Shown: in pieces, positions 55,701 to 64,000 of the stretch
How the letters are laid out: every line of letters starts with the position of its first letter
Numbering within the stretch: position 1 is the stretch's first letter
Source of the DNA: Apoderus coryli
Lineage: Eukaryota > Arthropoda > Insecta > Coleoptera > Attelabidae
Reading direction: 5' to 3'
NCBI GenBank assembly: GCA_911728435.2
Contig: OU452199.1
Coordinates: 4,288,860-4,352,859 of the forward strand
Length of the DNA: 64,000 bases
Translations under genes and position numbers: made by a program
The notes under the pieces: generated by a model
What the model was told of the DNA's origin: nothing
The model's input: only the letters and a program-made list of their open reading frames with translations
The model's database searches: none

Positions 55701-58700
55701 CGCGATGCAGAACGCGGATGTGATGACTAAAGCTCAAGTTAGCTTCCAAATTAACTCGCAGGTCCCTAACCATGGTCCTGAACTCCAGAGCCGACTGACC
55801 CATGAAGTAATCATCAAAAGAGGATTTCTACAACGATTAAAATTGATACAAAAACACTCCTGCAAAAGGTAGCAGTCGGTGACTCCTCGGATCGTCCTAT
55901 AACACTTGAGATCATCAGCAAACAGCTAGAATTCACTATATAGAAAGCATTGCTCTATGTCGTTAATAAATAGGTTGAACAAAAGTGGGCCCAGAATGAC
56001 ACTCATTAAGTCGAACAACCTGAGTACTCCCCAAGCAGGAAAGCAAGGAATCTGCCACCCCGGCACCCTCAAGCTTATGAACGAGAACCCTGTGGTTGAC
56101 GCGATAAAAAGCCTTGGAGAAGTCGGTATATAATGTAAGAACTTGCTCAGCGTTCTCCAACGTCCGAGACAAGAAGTCTGTGAACTCCAGAAGATTGAGC
56201 TCTGTGGATTTACCGGAGGAATCCCTCCTCGAATTCACAAACCTCCAAAAAGCACTGATGTTTGTGAAATAAACCAACAAGACATCAAAAAACAAGGACC
56301 ATTGCTGTGGTAAGAAGTTTTGGAAAGGCTCCAAATTACCAGGCATTAGGGACTTGAGGTGACACCCGTATAAAATTGTATTGACCCAGGAACTTTAGCC
56401 ATTGGAACATCGTCAGCTGCTTTTAGTTTATAGAAATCTACAAGCTTAAGTAGATATGGACACTGTTATTGTATCTCTTTGGGCCAATGCACTTGTAATG
56501 CCACAGCACTTAAAATTTGAATGCAATTCAAGAACCTTTAAAAGTAAAGTAAAACTTTGGCTATTACAGTATAGCTTTTACAAATTGGGCGAGTATTTTG
56601 CTATTGATTGTTGACAAGTTGAAGGTATTTGTGTTTATAAAATTTGTTCCTTTGTCCAATTAGTTTGTTTGTTTAAATAGTTTGTGACGCATTCGATGTA
56701 CTACTATTATATCTGACGAATAGAGACATCTGCCTCTATATTCTATCAAATTGCTATACTTACTTTCCCAAGCATACCTATATTGTGGATTGAAAAAGTA
56801 ATGGCACACCTCATGACCGGTAATACCATTCACAACATGTACAGCTTTCAAGGGATCTACCACCATTCCATCTACTTCCTCTTCCCGTCTGTACATTTTC
56901 ATTTCTCCGTCTTCGGCGAACAATTGCCAACCCGTACCACAATCTCCAATGCCCATTCGTGCTTTTTGCACCTGTTCCAGGACCACACGATCAATCTGGA
57001 AACGCAAAGTATTAATTAAAATCAACATTGTAATTTGCAGCTTAGGATGAATTTTTGAAGAAAATTATTTGACTCAAAAACTGGTACGTTCCTGCGAACA
57101 TTGGTCCTTCGAGCCGGATCCAATTTCTTGGAACTTACAACTCCTTGAAAGTTGGATCTACAAACACACACATCCTTCGGTTCACAAGCGTCCAGGGAGT
57201 CAATTACAAACAACCCTCGGTCCACCAGCGTCCAGGGAGCCAATTACAAACAGCCTTCGGTCCATCAACGTCCAGGGAGACAATTACAAACAACCCCTCG
57301 GTCCAGGGAGCCACTAACATAACATCCTTCGGTCCACAAACGCCCAGGGAGTCAATTACAAACAACCCTCGGCCCACCAGTGTCCAGGGGGGCATTACAA
57401 ACATCCTTCGACCACCAGCGTCCAAGGAGCCACTAACAAACATCCTTCGTTCCACCAGCGTCCAAGGAGCCACTAACAAACAGCCTTAGGTCCCCCAGCG
57501 TCCACGGAGCTACCAACCAACAAACTTCGGTCAGATTTACGAACTATCCACTCACAATGTTCTCGACGACAGATGAACTCAACCAGCTAGCAAAGCTACA
57601 AGAGGAGCATGTGACACAGATTCTCCAACTCCTCACCAACGCCAAAAAGGACTCAGTTAAACGAAAAACTGCGACTTTCATCGCCGACCGCCTACAAGAA
57701 TTAGAAGAAATTTGGAAAGCCGTCCAAAAAATCAATCAAAAAATACGGATACTGGATCCATCCATACAATACAAAAAACTATTATCAACAAATTAAAGCC
57801 AAGTAGGGGAGTGAGACTGCTCTTCCTAACAGTGACTGTTCAGGCAGTCCATGTTGTTGAATTCTTTGGTCTGTCTAAAAATAAATCCTAACAATTGCAA
57901 AGCATTAGCAGAAACTTGCTCAATGTGGTAGTTGAAAGATAAATCACCGTCCAAGTATACACCAAGATCTTTGATTAAAGCGCAGCGTTCCAAATTTGAA
58001 TTATCGATGGTGTAGTTTCGCAAAAACGGATCTTGACGTCTTGTAAATGTCACCGACTTACATTTGTTCAGATTTAGAGGAAGTCTATTTAGATTACACC
58101 ATTCTGAGAGCCGACACAGATCTGTTTGAAGCTGTGCGAAATCGTTCTCACAAACAACAGTGCGATACAATTTTAAATCATCCGCAAACAACAAATAATT
58201 GCTATTGAAACCAGAACCAATATCGTTTACGAATATTCCAAAGAGAAGAGGAGCCAACGTACTGCCCTGCGGAGTTCCACTTGAGGCTGTGAATGAACTT
58301 GAACTGAATCCATTGTATTCAACAAATTGTTGCCTTGCTCCCAGATAGGACTGAAGAAAAGATATCAGATTCCTGCCGAAGCCAATGTCGCACATCTTCT
58401 GTTGAATCAGGGAATGATCAATCTTATCGAACGCCTTGGAAAAGTCAGTATAGATTGCGGCGACTTGCAAACCTCGACCGACAGCCGGAATTACATCCTG
58501 CAGGAAAGTGGTTAGATTGGTCACCGTAGAACGACCCTTAATGAACCCATGTTGCTGGTAAACTAGCCTATGTTTTATTTGCCCAAATAACTTATTGTGT
58601 AGAGCAATTTCAAAAACCTTTGCGAAATTAGGTCGATAGTTTTCGATTCTGTTAATATCTCCCGATTTATGTATAGGACATATACGAGCTATCTTCCAGT

Positions 58701-59640
58701 AGTCAGGAAACAAGTTGGACCGCAGGGATAAATTAAAAATGTAATACAATGTATAAGCACAATCTTTAACCACCATCGCGGGTAGGTTATCTATACCTGC
58801 AGTCATCTTCGGTTTTAGACTTTTCAGAGCACTTAGAATATCTTCCATATCCAAGCTCCCCACATCTACCAGATCATCACTGTTAAAAGTCTCAGTATAG
58901 TCCTGGCTTATCGAATCAACATCTACACTACGAAAATAATTGGCAAATCCGGAAACGATATTTATTGGATCTGATATTTCAGTGCCCTGCTCGTCAAACA
59001 TAACACCAGGAATACGTGACCTTTGTCTTTTATTCTGAACAAACCTCCAAACGTGTGCCGGATCGCCTCTTATTGAGTGTTGAATGCGATTTATATATAT
59101 TCTGTATGCTTGCTCGATTTCTATCTTTATCCTTGATCTTAATAACCTGAACTTAGACAAGTAGTGCGGTGCTCCAGAGGTCTTCCACCTGCATAGGCAT
59201 TTATGTTTCTCTTTAATATCCCTAATTAGATCCAAGGAATACCAACAGGGATAGGAATATTTTTTTGATCGTTGTTTAAAAATTGGAACAGTGATATCCA
59301 ACTCCTTAACCAAGCAAGAGCAAAGTAATCTTCGGAGGGATTTAAAATGAAATACAGATAACTTTAAGTGAACAAAAATTGTAATTCTATCAGGTCAGAT
59401 CCATTGAGGAAATTTCAAGCAAGCAAGCTATGTATATTTACAAATCTATTAATTATTTTTATTACCTACCTCTGGCCATAATCTGTGCTGTCCAGCCGGC
59501 GATATAGGTGGCGGTGTCACCGGTATCACTTGACCACTTTTCAGTCGTTCCCTCAATTCTTGCTCCTCCTCCATTTTATCCAGACCTGATTCAACGGCAT
59601 CGTAAAATTCGTCATCAGCTAAAACACTGTGTGGTCCTTC
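52579..59640 (-). CDS. CERT: ceramide transfer protein CERT, 3' half
   Basis: CERT (COL4A3BP/STARD11) carries ceramide from ER to Golgi. Exons seen, in transcript order: 59640-59470 (phase 0), 56995-56764, 54920-54718, 54656-54524, 52706-52579. They join in frame to 867 nt, or 288 residues plus stop. The first holds the FFAT motif (DDEFYDAVE) that binds ER VAP proteins. The rest is the complete START lipid-transfer domain, ending 'SKPILF', close to the family's C-terminal KPILF. The N-terminal PH domain and coiled-coil exons are not found up to 64000 and must lie beyond the window. Introns hold a mariner, RT elements and an LTR-element fragment. Confidence 0.93.
52774..54498. mobile_element. 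outer inverted-repeat element split by a mariner
   Basis: The left arm at about 52774-52807 (GTTGAGAAAA...CCCAATTATGGTTAT) and right arm at 54465-54498 are inverted copies. About 400 bp of the element remain to the left of the mariner. No coding content of its own. It fills most of the CERT intron between the last two coding exons. Confidence 0.6.
53192..54466 (+). mobile_element. Tc1/mariner-superfamily transposon, one frameshift
   Basis: Transposase in two overlapping frames: 53299-53637 (helix-turn-helix part, '[16 protein letters not shown]') and 53634-54365 (catalytic part). They would be one protein but for a single-base deletion in an A run just before 53630. Catalytic blocks are '[10 protein letters not shown]', '[11 protein letters not shown]' and '[12 protein letters not shown]'; I count 37 residues between the second and third Asp, a DD37D spacing. 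Ends are GCCATCTAACGTTTTTTTTT at 53194 and its diverged complement at about 54444-54463. Apart from the frameshift it is well preserved, so it is fairly young. Confidence 0.85.
54524..54920 (-). CDS. CERT: CERT exons: START domain middle
   Basis: Exon 54920-54718 encodes '[20 protein letters not shown]' and '[16 protein letters not shown]', almost as in human ([15 protein letters not shown]). Exon 54656-54524 encodes '[20 protein letters not shown]' and '[11 protein letters not shown]' (human SRDNILCKITY). The 61-bp intron between them is intact. The donor at 54523 lies about 25 bp from the end of an inverted-repeat element. Confidence 0.94.
55140..56350 (-). pseudogene. degraded non-LTR RT
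   Basis: Minus strand. The frame 56346-55963 includes '[22 protein letters not shown]' in two blocks (motif A, FD changed to FY). Further down, shifted frames read 'FINDIEQC' and '[11 protein letters not shown]' (motif C). A GTAAATAAATAAATAC tail (seen as TATTTATTTATTTAC near 55140-55155) marks the 3' end. It lies in a CERT intron. Confidence 0.65.
56500..56620 (+). pseudogene. RT C-terminal scrap
   Basis: The plus strand reads '[20 protein letters not shown]' and '[12 protein letters not shown]', resembling the very end of a Jockey-like RT polyprotein. No more of the element is visible. Confidence 0.4.
56764..56995 (-). CDS. CERT: CERT exon: START domain N-terminal half
   Basis: 232 nt, leaves in phase 1. 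It encodes '[18 protein letters not shown]', '[23 protein letters not shown]' (two blocks), closely matching WQLVVEEGEMKVYRRE and HAVKGVTGHEVCNYF of human CERT. The AG acceptor at 56996 and GTAAGT donor are good. Confidence 0.94.
57060..57540. repeat. ~42-bp minisatellite (LTR-element leader?)
   Basis: Eight to nine imperfect head-to-tail copies of a unit containing CTTCGGTCCACCAGCGTCCA and GGGAGCCAATTACAAACA. Units vary in length (some are shortened). They run straight into the gag-like ORF at 57557, so the array may be the 5' leader of that element. Confidence 0.75.
57557..57798 (+). pseudogene. LTR-retrotransposon gag N-terminal fragment
   Basis: A 79-codon ORF, polar and helical ('[19 protein letters not shown]', '[20 protein letters not shown]'), ending in a stop. 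It resembles the start of gag proteins of BEL/Pao or related insect LTR elements, judged from pattern only. No zinc knuckle, protease, RT or LTR is visible, and the sequence is cut by the minus-strand RT element at 57826. Identification is tentative. Confidence 0.4.
57826..59313 (-). pseudogene. non-LTR RT, longest open frame (495 codons)
   Basis: One uninterrupted frame covering linker and RT. Landmarks: '[17 protein letters not shown]', '[20 protein letters not shown]', '[18 protein letters not shown]', '[14 protein letters not shown]' (motif A), '[20 protein letters not shown]' (motif B), '[11 protein letters not shown]' (motif C), '[13 protein letters not shown]'. A 4-residue gap in '[12 protein letters not shown]' (expected ENYRPISILSNFAKVFE) and truncation at both ends show it is not complete: no endonuclease, and the C-terminus stops at 'DCLNSHC'. 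Both catalytic Asp sites are intact. It lies in a CERT intron, sense with the gene. Confidence 0.85.
59470..59640 (-). CDS. CERT: CERT exon with FFAT motif
   Basis: 171 nt, phase 0 to 0. It encodes '[19 protein letters not shown]', matching the vertebrate EGPNSLINEEEFFDAVE, then a charged helix ('[15 protein letters not shown]') and a Pro-rich linker ending 'QHRLWPE'. The FFAT core is E-F-Y-D-A with acidic flank. The next exon continues directly into the START domain, as in fly. Confidence 0.93.
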
Positions 59641-60039
59641 CTGAAAGAAGACAGCAGCAGTTAATATTATGAAGTTATTTACAATATTATGGAAGAGAAA
59701 AGAAGCAATCTTGAGAAATATCACTTGTTAAATTTTGACACAAAATGTATGACATTTGACAGTACATACACTGTTAGGTTATTTGGTCCATACTACGAGG
59801 GAAGGTTTTTAATTCCGCAGATTAACTTAACGAAATAAAGCAACCAATCCTTGCTGGACTTTCAAGTACCTGAGCTACTTGGAGGTCGCACTGATCATTT
59901 TGAATCTTGTTTAATACCGTTCTTGGTTTGGGACGCGGCTTCAATACAAAATTGAAAGCCAAAAGCTTCTTTTGTACAGTAGATCTTTTGATCGAAGCCA
60001 TCAAATGCCAAGTAATTTCACGGAATTTGTGAGTAATTC
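59641..60039. other. CERT intron; no exon recognised
   Basis: A 75-codon minus-strand ORF (59822-60049) with a basic Pro/Lys stretch has no match I know and does not fit the CERT sequence upstream of FFAT. Confidence 0.35.
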
Positions 60040-61085
60040 CGCGTAACATAAGGTGAAATTCTTGATGCTGCTAAGAAACTTAAGAAAAAAATGACGGCGG
60101 GCCTAATGGATTGCCAGCTTTTCTGGTGAGAGACTGCATCGGAGTGTTGGCAGCGCCATTGGGCAGGATATGGAATTTGGCTCTCAGAACTGCTGCAATA
60201 CCGGAACGATGAAAAGAGGCGTCCGTGGTCCCTATTCGTAAGTCTGGCGAGAGGTCATTTATCTTGTCTAATTTTTGAATCTGCTCCTAACAGCTGCATC
60301 TGCGGTCTGGTGCAAGGACGGATTTCTCTGAGTCAACATGGCTTTATGTCGAGAAGATCCATTCTTACGAACTTAGCAGTATTTACTGAACATGTTTCAA
60401 GAGTTGTGGACAGGGGTGGTCAATTTGATGTTATATATACAGACTTTGCTAATGCTTTTGAAAAGTTGTATCACGAGGTGCTTCTTCAGAAGCTTGGGCA
60501 TTATGGATTCGTTGGCAGTTTGAGGAAGTACGTTTCCTATAGCGGATATAGGCTTCTTCGGGTGTTCCTCAGGGGTCAAGTTTGGGTCCACTCTTGTTTT
60601 TAATTTTTATAGGCGATCTGAATGATTAGCTACATGTCAATAGATTGAGTTTGCTGACGATCTTAAATTGTTTGCTCCTGTTGGATCCTATGAGGACTGC
60701 GTTCACCTTCAGTGTGCTCTTGCGGCTATTATGTAAGATTGGTGTAATCTTAATAGACTGTCATTACACGCCAGTAAATGCAAATATATATCTTTCTCAA
60801 GAAAGAAAACTATTATTTTCGATATACAGTTTGTCGGACTTTCCTTGGTAGGTGTTCCTCTACTACCGATTTGGGAGTTGTGTTTGACTCAAAATTGTCT
60901 TTCGTACCACATGTGAATGGTAAGTCCAGTGAAGCTACGAGAATGTACGGTTTTATTGTGGAAGTTTTAATGATATTGTAGTGTTGAACAATTATTATGT
61001 TCGTTCGAGAGTGGAATATTGCACCCTGATTTGGCATCACATTTATAGACTTCATACACAGCATATTGAGACGGTTATCAAAATA
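60040..61085 (+). pseudogene. degraded non-LTR RT
   Basis: Plus strand, many frame breaks. Landmarks: 'KKMTAGL', 'LSQHGFMSRRSILTNLAVF', 'FDVIYTDFANAFEKLYHEVLL' in two blocks (motif A), 'VPQGSSLGP'-like sequence near 60565-60590 in another frame, 'TTDLGVVFDSKLSFVPHV' and 'TRMYGFIV'. Motif C is hardly recognisable ('FADDLKLF' region at 60650-60670 shifted). Confidence 0.65.
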
Positions 61086-61239
61086 AGTAAATACAAATTT
61101 AAGTCATGCAATTTAAGTATAAACTAAATAATAATAATATAAATATAAAGAAATAATATTGTACAATATTTGGTATAAGTACAAAAACTAAATTTTATTA
61201 ATATGTCAGGTGCAAGTAGGTAGATATTATAATTCTTTA

Positions 61240-62776
61240 TACAGGGTGTCCGGAAAAAGGAGGTCCATCCGTTAACCACAGATTCCTTGAGCAAAAATAA
61301 AAATAGTTTTAAGATGTCATTTTTCATTTTAGCCCTCCATGTTCGATATACAGGGCGTCAAAGTTGAAAATTTAAAACCAATATTTTTTAATAATTTTAG
61401 TATTTATTCAGATAATGGATTCAAATTTAGTGTCTTGCTTCAGCATAAAGAGCTACTTCTTTCCAAAAAACAACACAAAAAACTATTTCTTGATAGCCAA
61501 AATACGGGATGTTCCGTACCCATTGACCCTCCCAAGTTTTTATTACGTACGCCAATGACTTTTAAACTAAGTTTTTATAGGTTAATATGTATTTTTCATT
61601 ATTTTTTAACTCATAAAATTTCGATCAAATCATTTGTTTTTGAGATATTTTGAAAAGTATTGGCCCTTGTTGTCTACGCGGCTCACGGTATTTTCACTAC
61701 TAAATCAAGCATATTTAACTCAAATTACCATTACAGTGCATCAAATTAAGAACAGTTTTCAAAAAGGTAATACAACTAAACACTACGAACACGAAATTGT
61801 TTATTATTTTTAACTTAATTTGACGCATCATAGTCAAATATTAATTATTTAAACATATTATTTTAAAAACTTGAAAAAGTAACTAAATAAACATTAGAAA
61901 AACTACCAGTGTAAAGAAATTGCTCGATATGACCCCCATTTTTTCAATGCATATGCGAGCTCTTTTTAGTAAAGAAAATCTTAGTCTTTGAAAAAATATG
62001 AAGCCTCAACTTAAAGTCTTCCCCAGCAGCAGATTCTCTTTATGAAATGATTTTAACTCAAAATCGGAACCTTATAAACAAAATCTTTCATACAACACCA
62101 GGCTGAATAGTCCAAGCGAGTAAGATCCTGGGGATCGGGGTGGCCATTTAACAGGAGCATCTTGGCCTCGCCCAATCCAGCGTTGGGGAAAGTTTCCATG
62201 TAAGTATCTCCTTACATTCCTAGCAAAATGTGCTGGTGCACCATCAAGTTGAAACCAAATGTTTTGTCTGATTAAGAGAGGCAAATCGTCAAGTAAATCG
62301 GGCAGTATGTTTTGAAGAAATGCTAAAAATGAATCATGAGCCAAATTCCCTGGTAAAATTACAGGACCCAAAAAGAAATTATCCACGGCACCAATCCACA
62401 CGTTGACTTTAAAGTTTATACTTGATGAAGTGTCTCTACTACGGCATGAGGATTTTCTTCTGCCCAGATATGTGTATTATGAATATTTGTGACCCCGTTT
62501 CTAGTAAAGGTAGCTTCGTCCGTAAACAAAATATTTTGGATGAATTGTATATCTCTGTCATGCATAGTGCTGCTGAAGCAATACACTAAATTTCAATCCA
62601 ATATCTCAATAAATACTAGAATTATTTAAAAATATTGGTTTTCAATTTTCAACTTTTACGCCCTGTATGTCGAACATGGAGGGCTAAAATGAAAAATTAT
62701 ATATTAAAACTCATATTATTTTTGCCCAAGGAATCTGTGGTTAACGGATTGACCTCATTTTTCCGGACACCCTGTA
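61240..62776 (-). mobile_element. Tc1/mariner-type element, DD41D-like, with ~150-bp TIRs
   Basis: Ends TACAGGGTGTCCGGAAAAA (61240) and its complement CCGGACACCCTGTA (to 62776) extend as inverted repeats for about 150 bp (61240-61393 with 62625-62776), including TTAACCACAGATTCCTTG. The transposase remnant on the minus strand (62401-62072) has 'IWFQLDGAPAHFARNVRRYL' and 'RWIGRGQDAPVKWPPRSP', then shifts frame before the expected 'DLTRLDYSAW'. An upstream shifted piece covers 62401-62560. The spacing fits the DD41D-type group with a 2-residue insertion. It is dead, and parent of the MITE at 5424-5540. Confidence 0.8.
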
Positions 62777-63264
62777 TGTAGTAGTTTATCATAGGAGCTG
62801 TTGAAACCTCGGCTATGGTTCAGAATAAAATGTAATTCGGTTTTAACGTCGCCACTGATACGAAATATCGATTTTAACCCGACGCGTAAGAAGATGCGCA
62901 TAACGTACCCCAACACCAAAGATAACCTGCTGTATATCTTTATGCTGTGCTATGATTATGAATATTTTTGTTTTTGTATTAGTTTGTTGTATTATCAATG
63001 GATTATTGTAATCACTATTGTAGTATTTATTATTATATTACAGATTTATGCTACTAATTTCATTGATTATAGTTAATTTTATTTTAACGTTATCAAACTT
63101 TCCAAGAGACACTTGTATATTAATATCAAATTTCAGTATTATTCATATAACTTAATTGATATTTAATATCCACAGTCAATATTGTAGAGCCTCTAGGTTT
63201 TAACGGTAAAGAAATTAAATATATTTTCTGAAGTAATCCATTTATCGAGGAGTGAATGATAATG
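62777..63264. other. CERT intron; nothing recognised
   Basis: AT-rich, short chance ORFs only (62801-63076 is hydrophobic low-complexity reading of AT-rich DNA). Confidence 0.35.
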
Positions 63265-63980
63265 TTGAATAAAACTGCGTCTACTCCACAAAAAGATCTT
63301 TATATACACGTTACAATTCGTGCAGGCTGCCAGACATGTTTCGGACTATATGTCCATCATCAGTGGCTAAGAAACTTGTACAATGTCGTTACATGTAGGA
63401 ATTATACTTCATATGGACTTAATATAGAAATTGAAGAGTTACGGGATTAAAACGTCTATACAATATCACTCTGTGGAAAAGTGTTTACATTAAGATTATA
63501 TGACTTGACTTAAATTATTATTACATAATGTTGAACAATATTATTCGAAAAACATTTCTTTTCTTTTCTTTCCATTTAATTTTAATTTTCATTGTTGGAG
63601 AAAACACACACAGTAGTTGTAAATTTCTTAAAATAAAAATTTTTCTCCAACAATGAAAATTAAAATTAAATGGAAAGAAAAGAAAAGAAATGTTTTTCGA
63701 ATAATATTGTTCAACATTATGTAATAATAATTTAAGTCAAGTCATATAATCTTAATGTAAACACTTTTCCACAGAGTGATATTGTATAGACGTTTTAATC
63801 CCGTAACTCTTCAATTTCTATATTAAGTCCATATGAAGTATAATTCCTACATGTAACGACATTGTACAAGTTTCTTAGCCACTGATGATGGACATATAGT
63901 CCGAAACATGTCTGGCAGCCTGCACGAATTGTAACGTGTATATAAAGATCTTTTTGTGGAGTAGACGCAGTTTTATTCAA
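63265..63980. mobile_element. 716-bp near-perfect palindrome with two hammerheads
   Basis: Arms 63265-63604 and 63641-63980 (340 bp each) are inverted copies, identical wherever I compared them, around a 36-bp spacer. Each arm runs from TTGAATAAAACTGCGTCTAC and CTCCACAAAAA outside, through a hammerhead, to TTGTTGGAGAAAA inside. The ribozyme (CUGAUGA at 63357-63363 minus and 63882-63888 plus) has stem II GGAC-AUAUA-GUCC, GAA, stem III ACAUGU, cleavage C and GCCA/UGGC in stem I: all core bases present. It has no protein. Equal arms imply a very recent event, or an assembly artefact. Confidence 0.7.
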
Positions 63981-64000
63981 AATTAAATATATATTAATTT

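Noticed and set aside
59822..60049. Minus-strand 75-codon ORF upstream of the FFAT exon
   Set aside because: No similarity to the CERT region before FFAT and no convincing splice sites in the right phase.
61339..61653. 104-codon plus-strand ORF inside the DD41D-like element
   Set aside because: Its first part is the element's terminal inverted repeat and it is antisense to the transposase remnant; no domain.
62801..63076. Hydrophobic 91-codon ORF that looks like a membrane protein
   Set aside because: Hydrophobicity follows from AT-rich codons (Ile/Phe/Tyr/Leu); no start context, no conservation evidence.

Overview
This is AT-rich, intron-rich DNA from an arthropod, most likely an insect. 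It contains two conserved eukaryotic genes with GT-AG introns, two small secreted-protein genes, one small membrane-protein gene, and a very dense load of broken transposable elements (Tc1/mariner, hAT, P/THAP, several non-LTR retrotransposons, a 5S-derived SINE, and hammerhead-bearing repeats that look like Penelope or retrozyme remnants). Nothing is bacterial in organisation. A beetle or related insect is a guess from general look only.

Host genes. (1) RIC1 (RAB6A-GEF complex partner 1; Drosophila Rich) fills 5585-43572 on the minus strand. I traced 25 coding exons whose splice phases all agree and whose lengths sum to 4554 nt (1517 codons plus stop). Its introns carry most of the mobile DNA in the window. 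(2) Upstream of RIC1 sit two divergent small secreted-protein genes, 44404-44808 (minus) and 45722-49652 (plus). Each starts with an 18-nt, six-codon first exon. (3) The 3' half of the ceramide transfer protein gene (CERT) lies at 52579-59640 (minus): FFAT exon plus START domain, with its 5' exons beyond the window. (4) At 1941-2201 (plus) there is an 86-residue single-pass membrane protein.

Mobile DNA, left to right: Tc1 remnant; hAT MITE with intact 8-bp duplication; decayed P/THAP transposase; mariner-type MITE in the RIC1 3' flank; RT-RNase H element; THAP fragment; long inverted-repeat element with a THAP exon; an MDC1-like gene fragment bounded by MITE ends; several RT fragments; an RT copy split by a 2.5-kb DNA transposon; a 2.2-kb inverted pair of hammerhead arms; a twin-primed RT-RNase H insertion with target duplication; an RT element carrying a nested 5S-type SINE; a 20-bp minisatellite; a second RT copy; a mariner nested in another inverted-repeat element inside a CERT intron; an LTR-element gag fragment with a minisatellite leader; more RT fragments; a DD41D-like Tc1/mariner element; and, at the right edge, a nearly perfect 716-bp palindrome of hammerhead arms.

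The most striking signal is the set of about ten hammerhead-ribozyme-like motifs (conserved CTGATGA, stem II, GAA, minimal stem III) on both strands. Most are tied to one conserved terminal motif, TTTTGTGGAGNTGAC, and two sets are arranged as inverted pairs.
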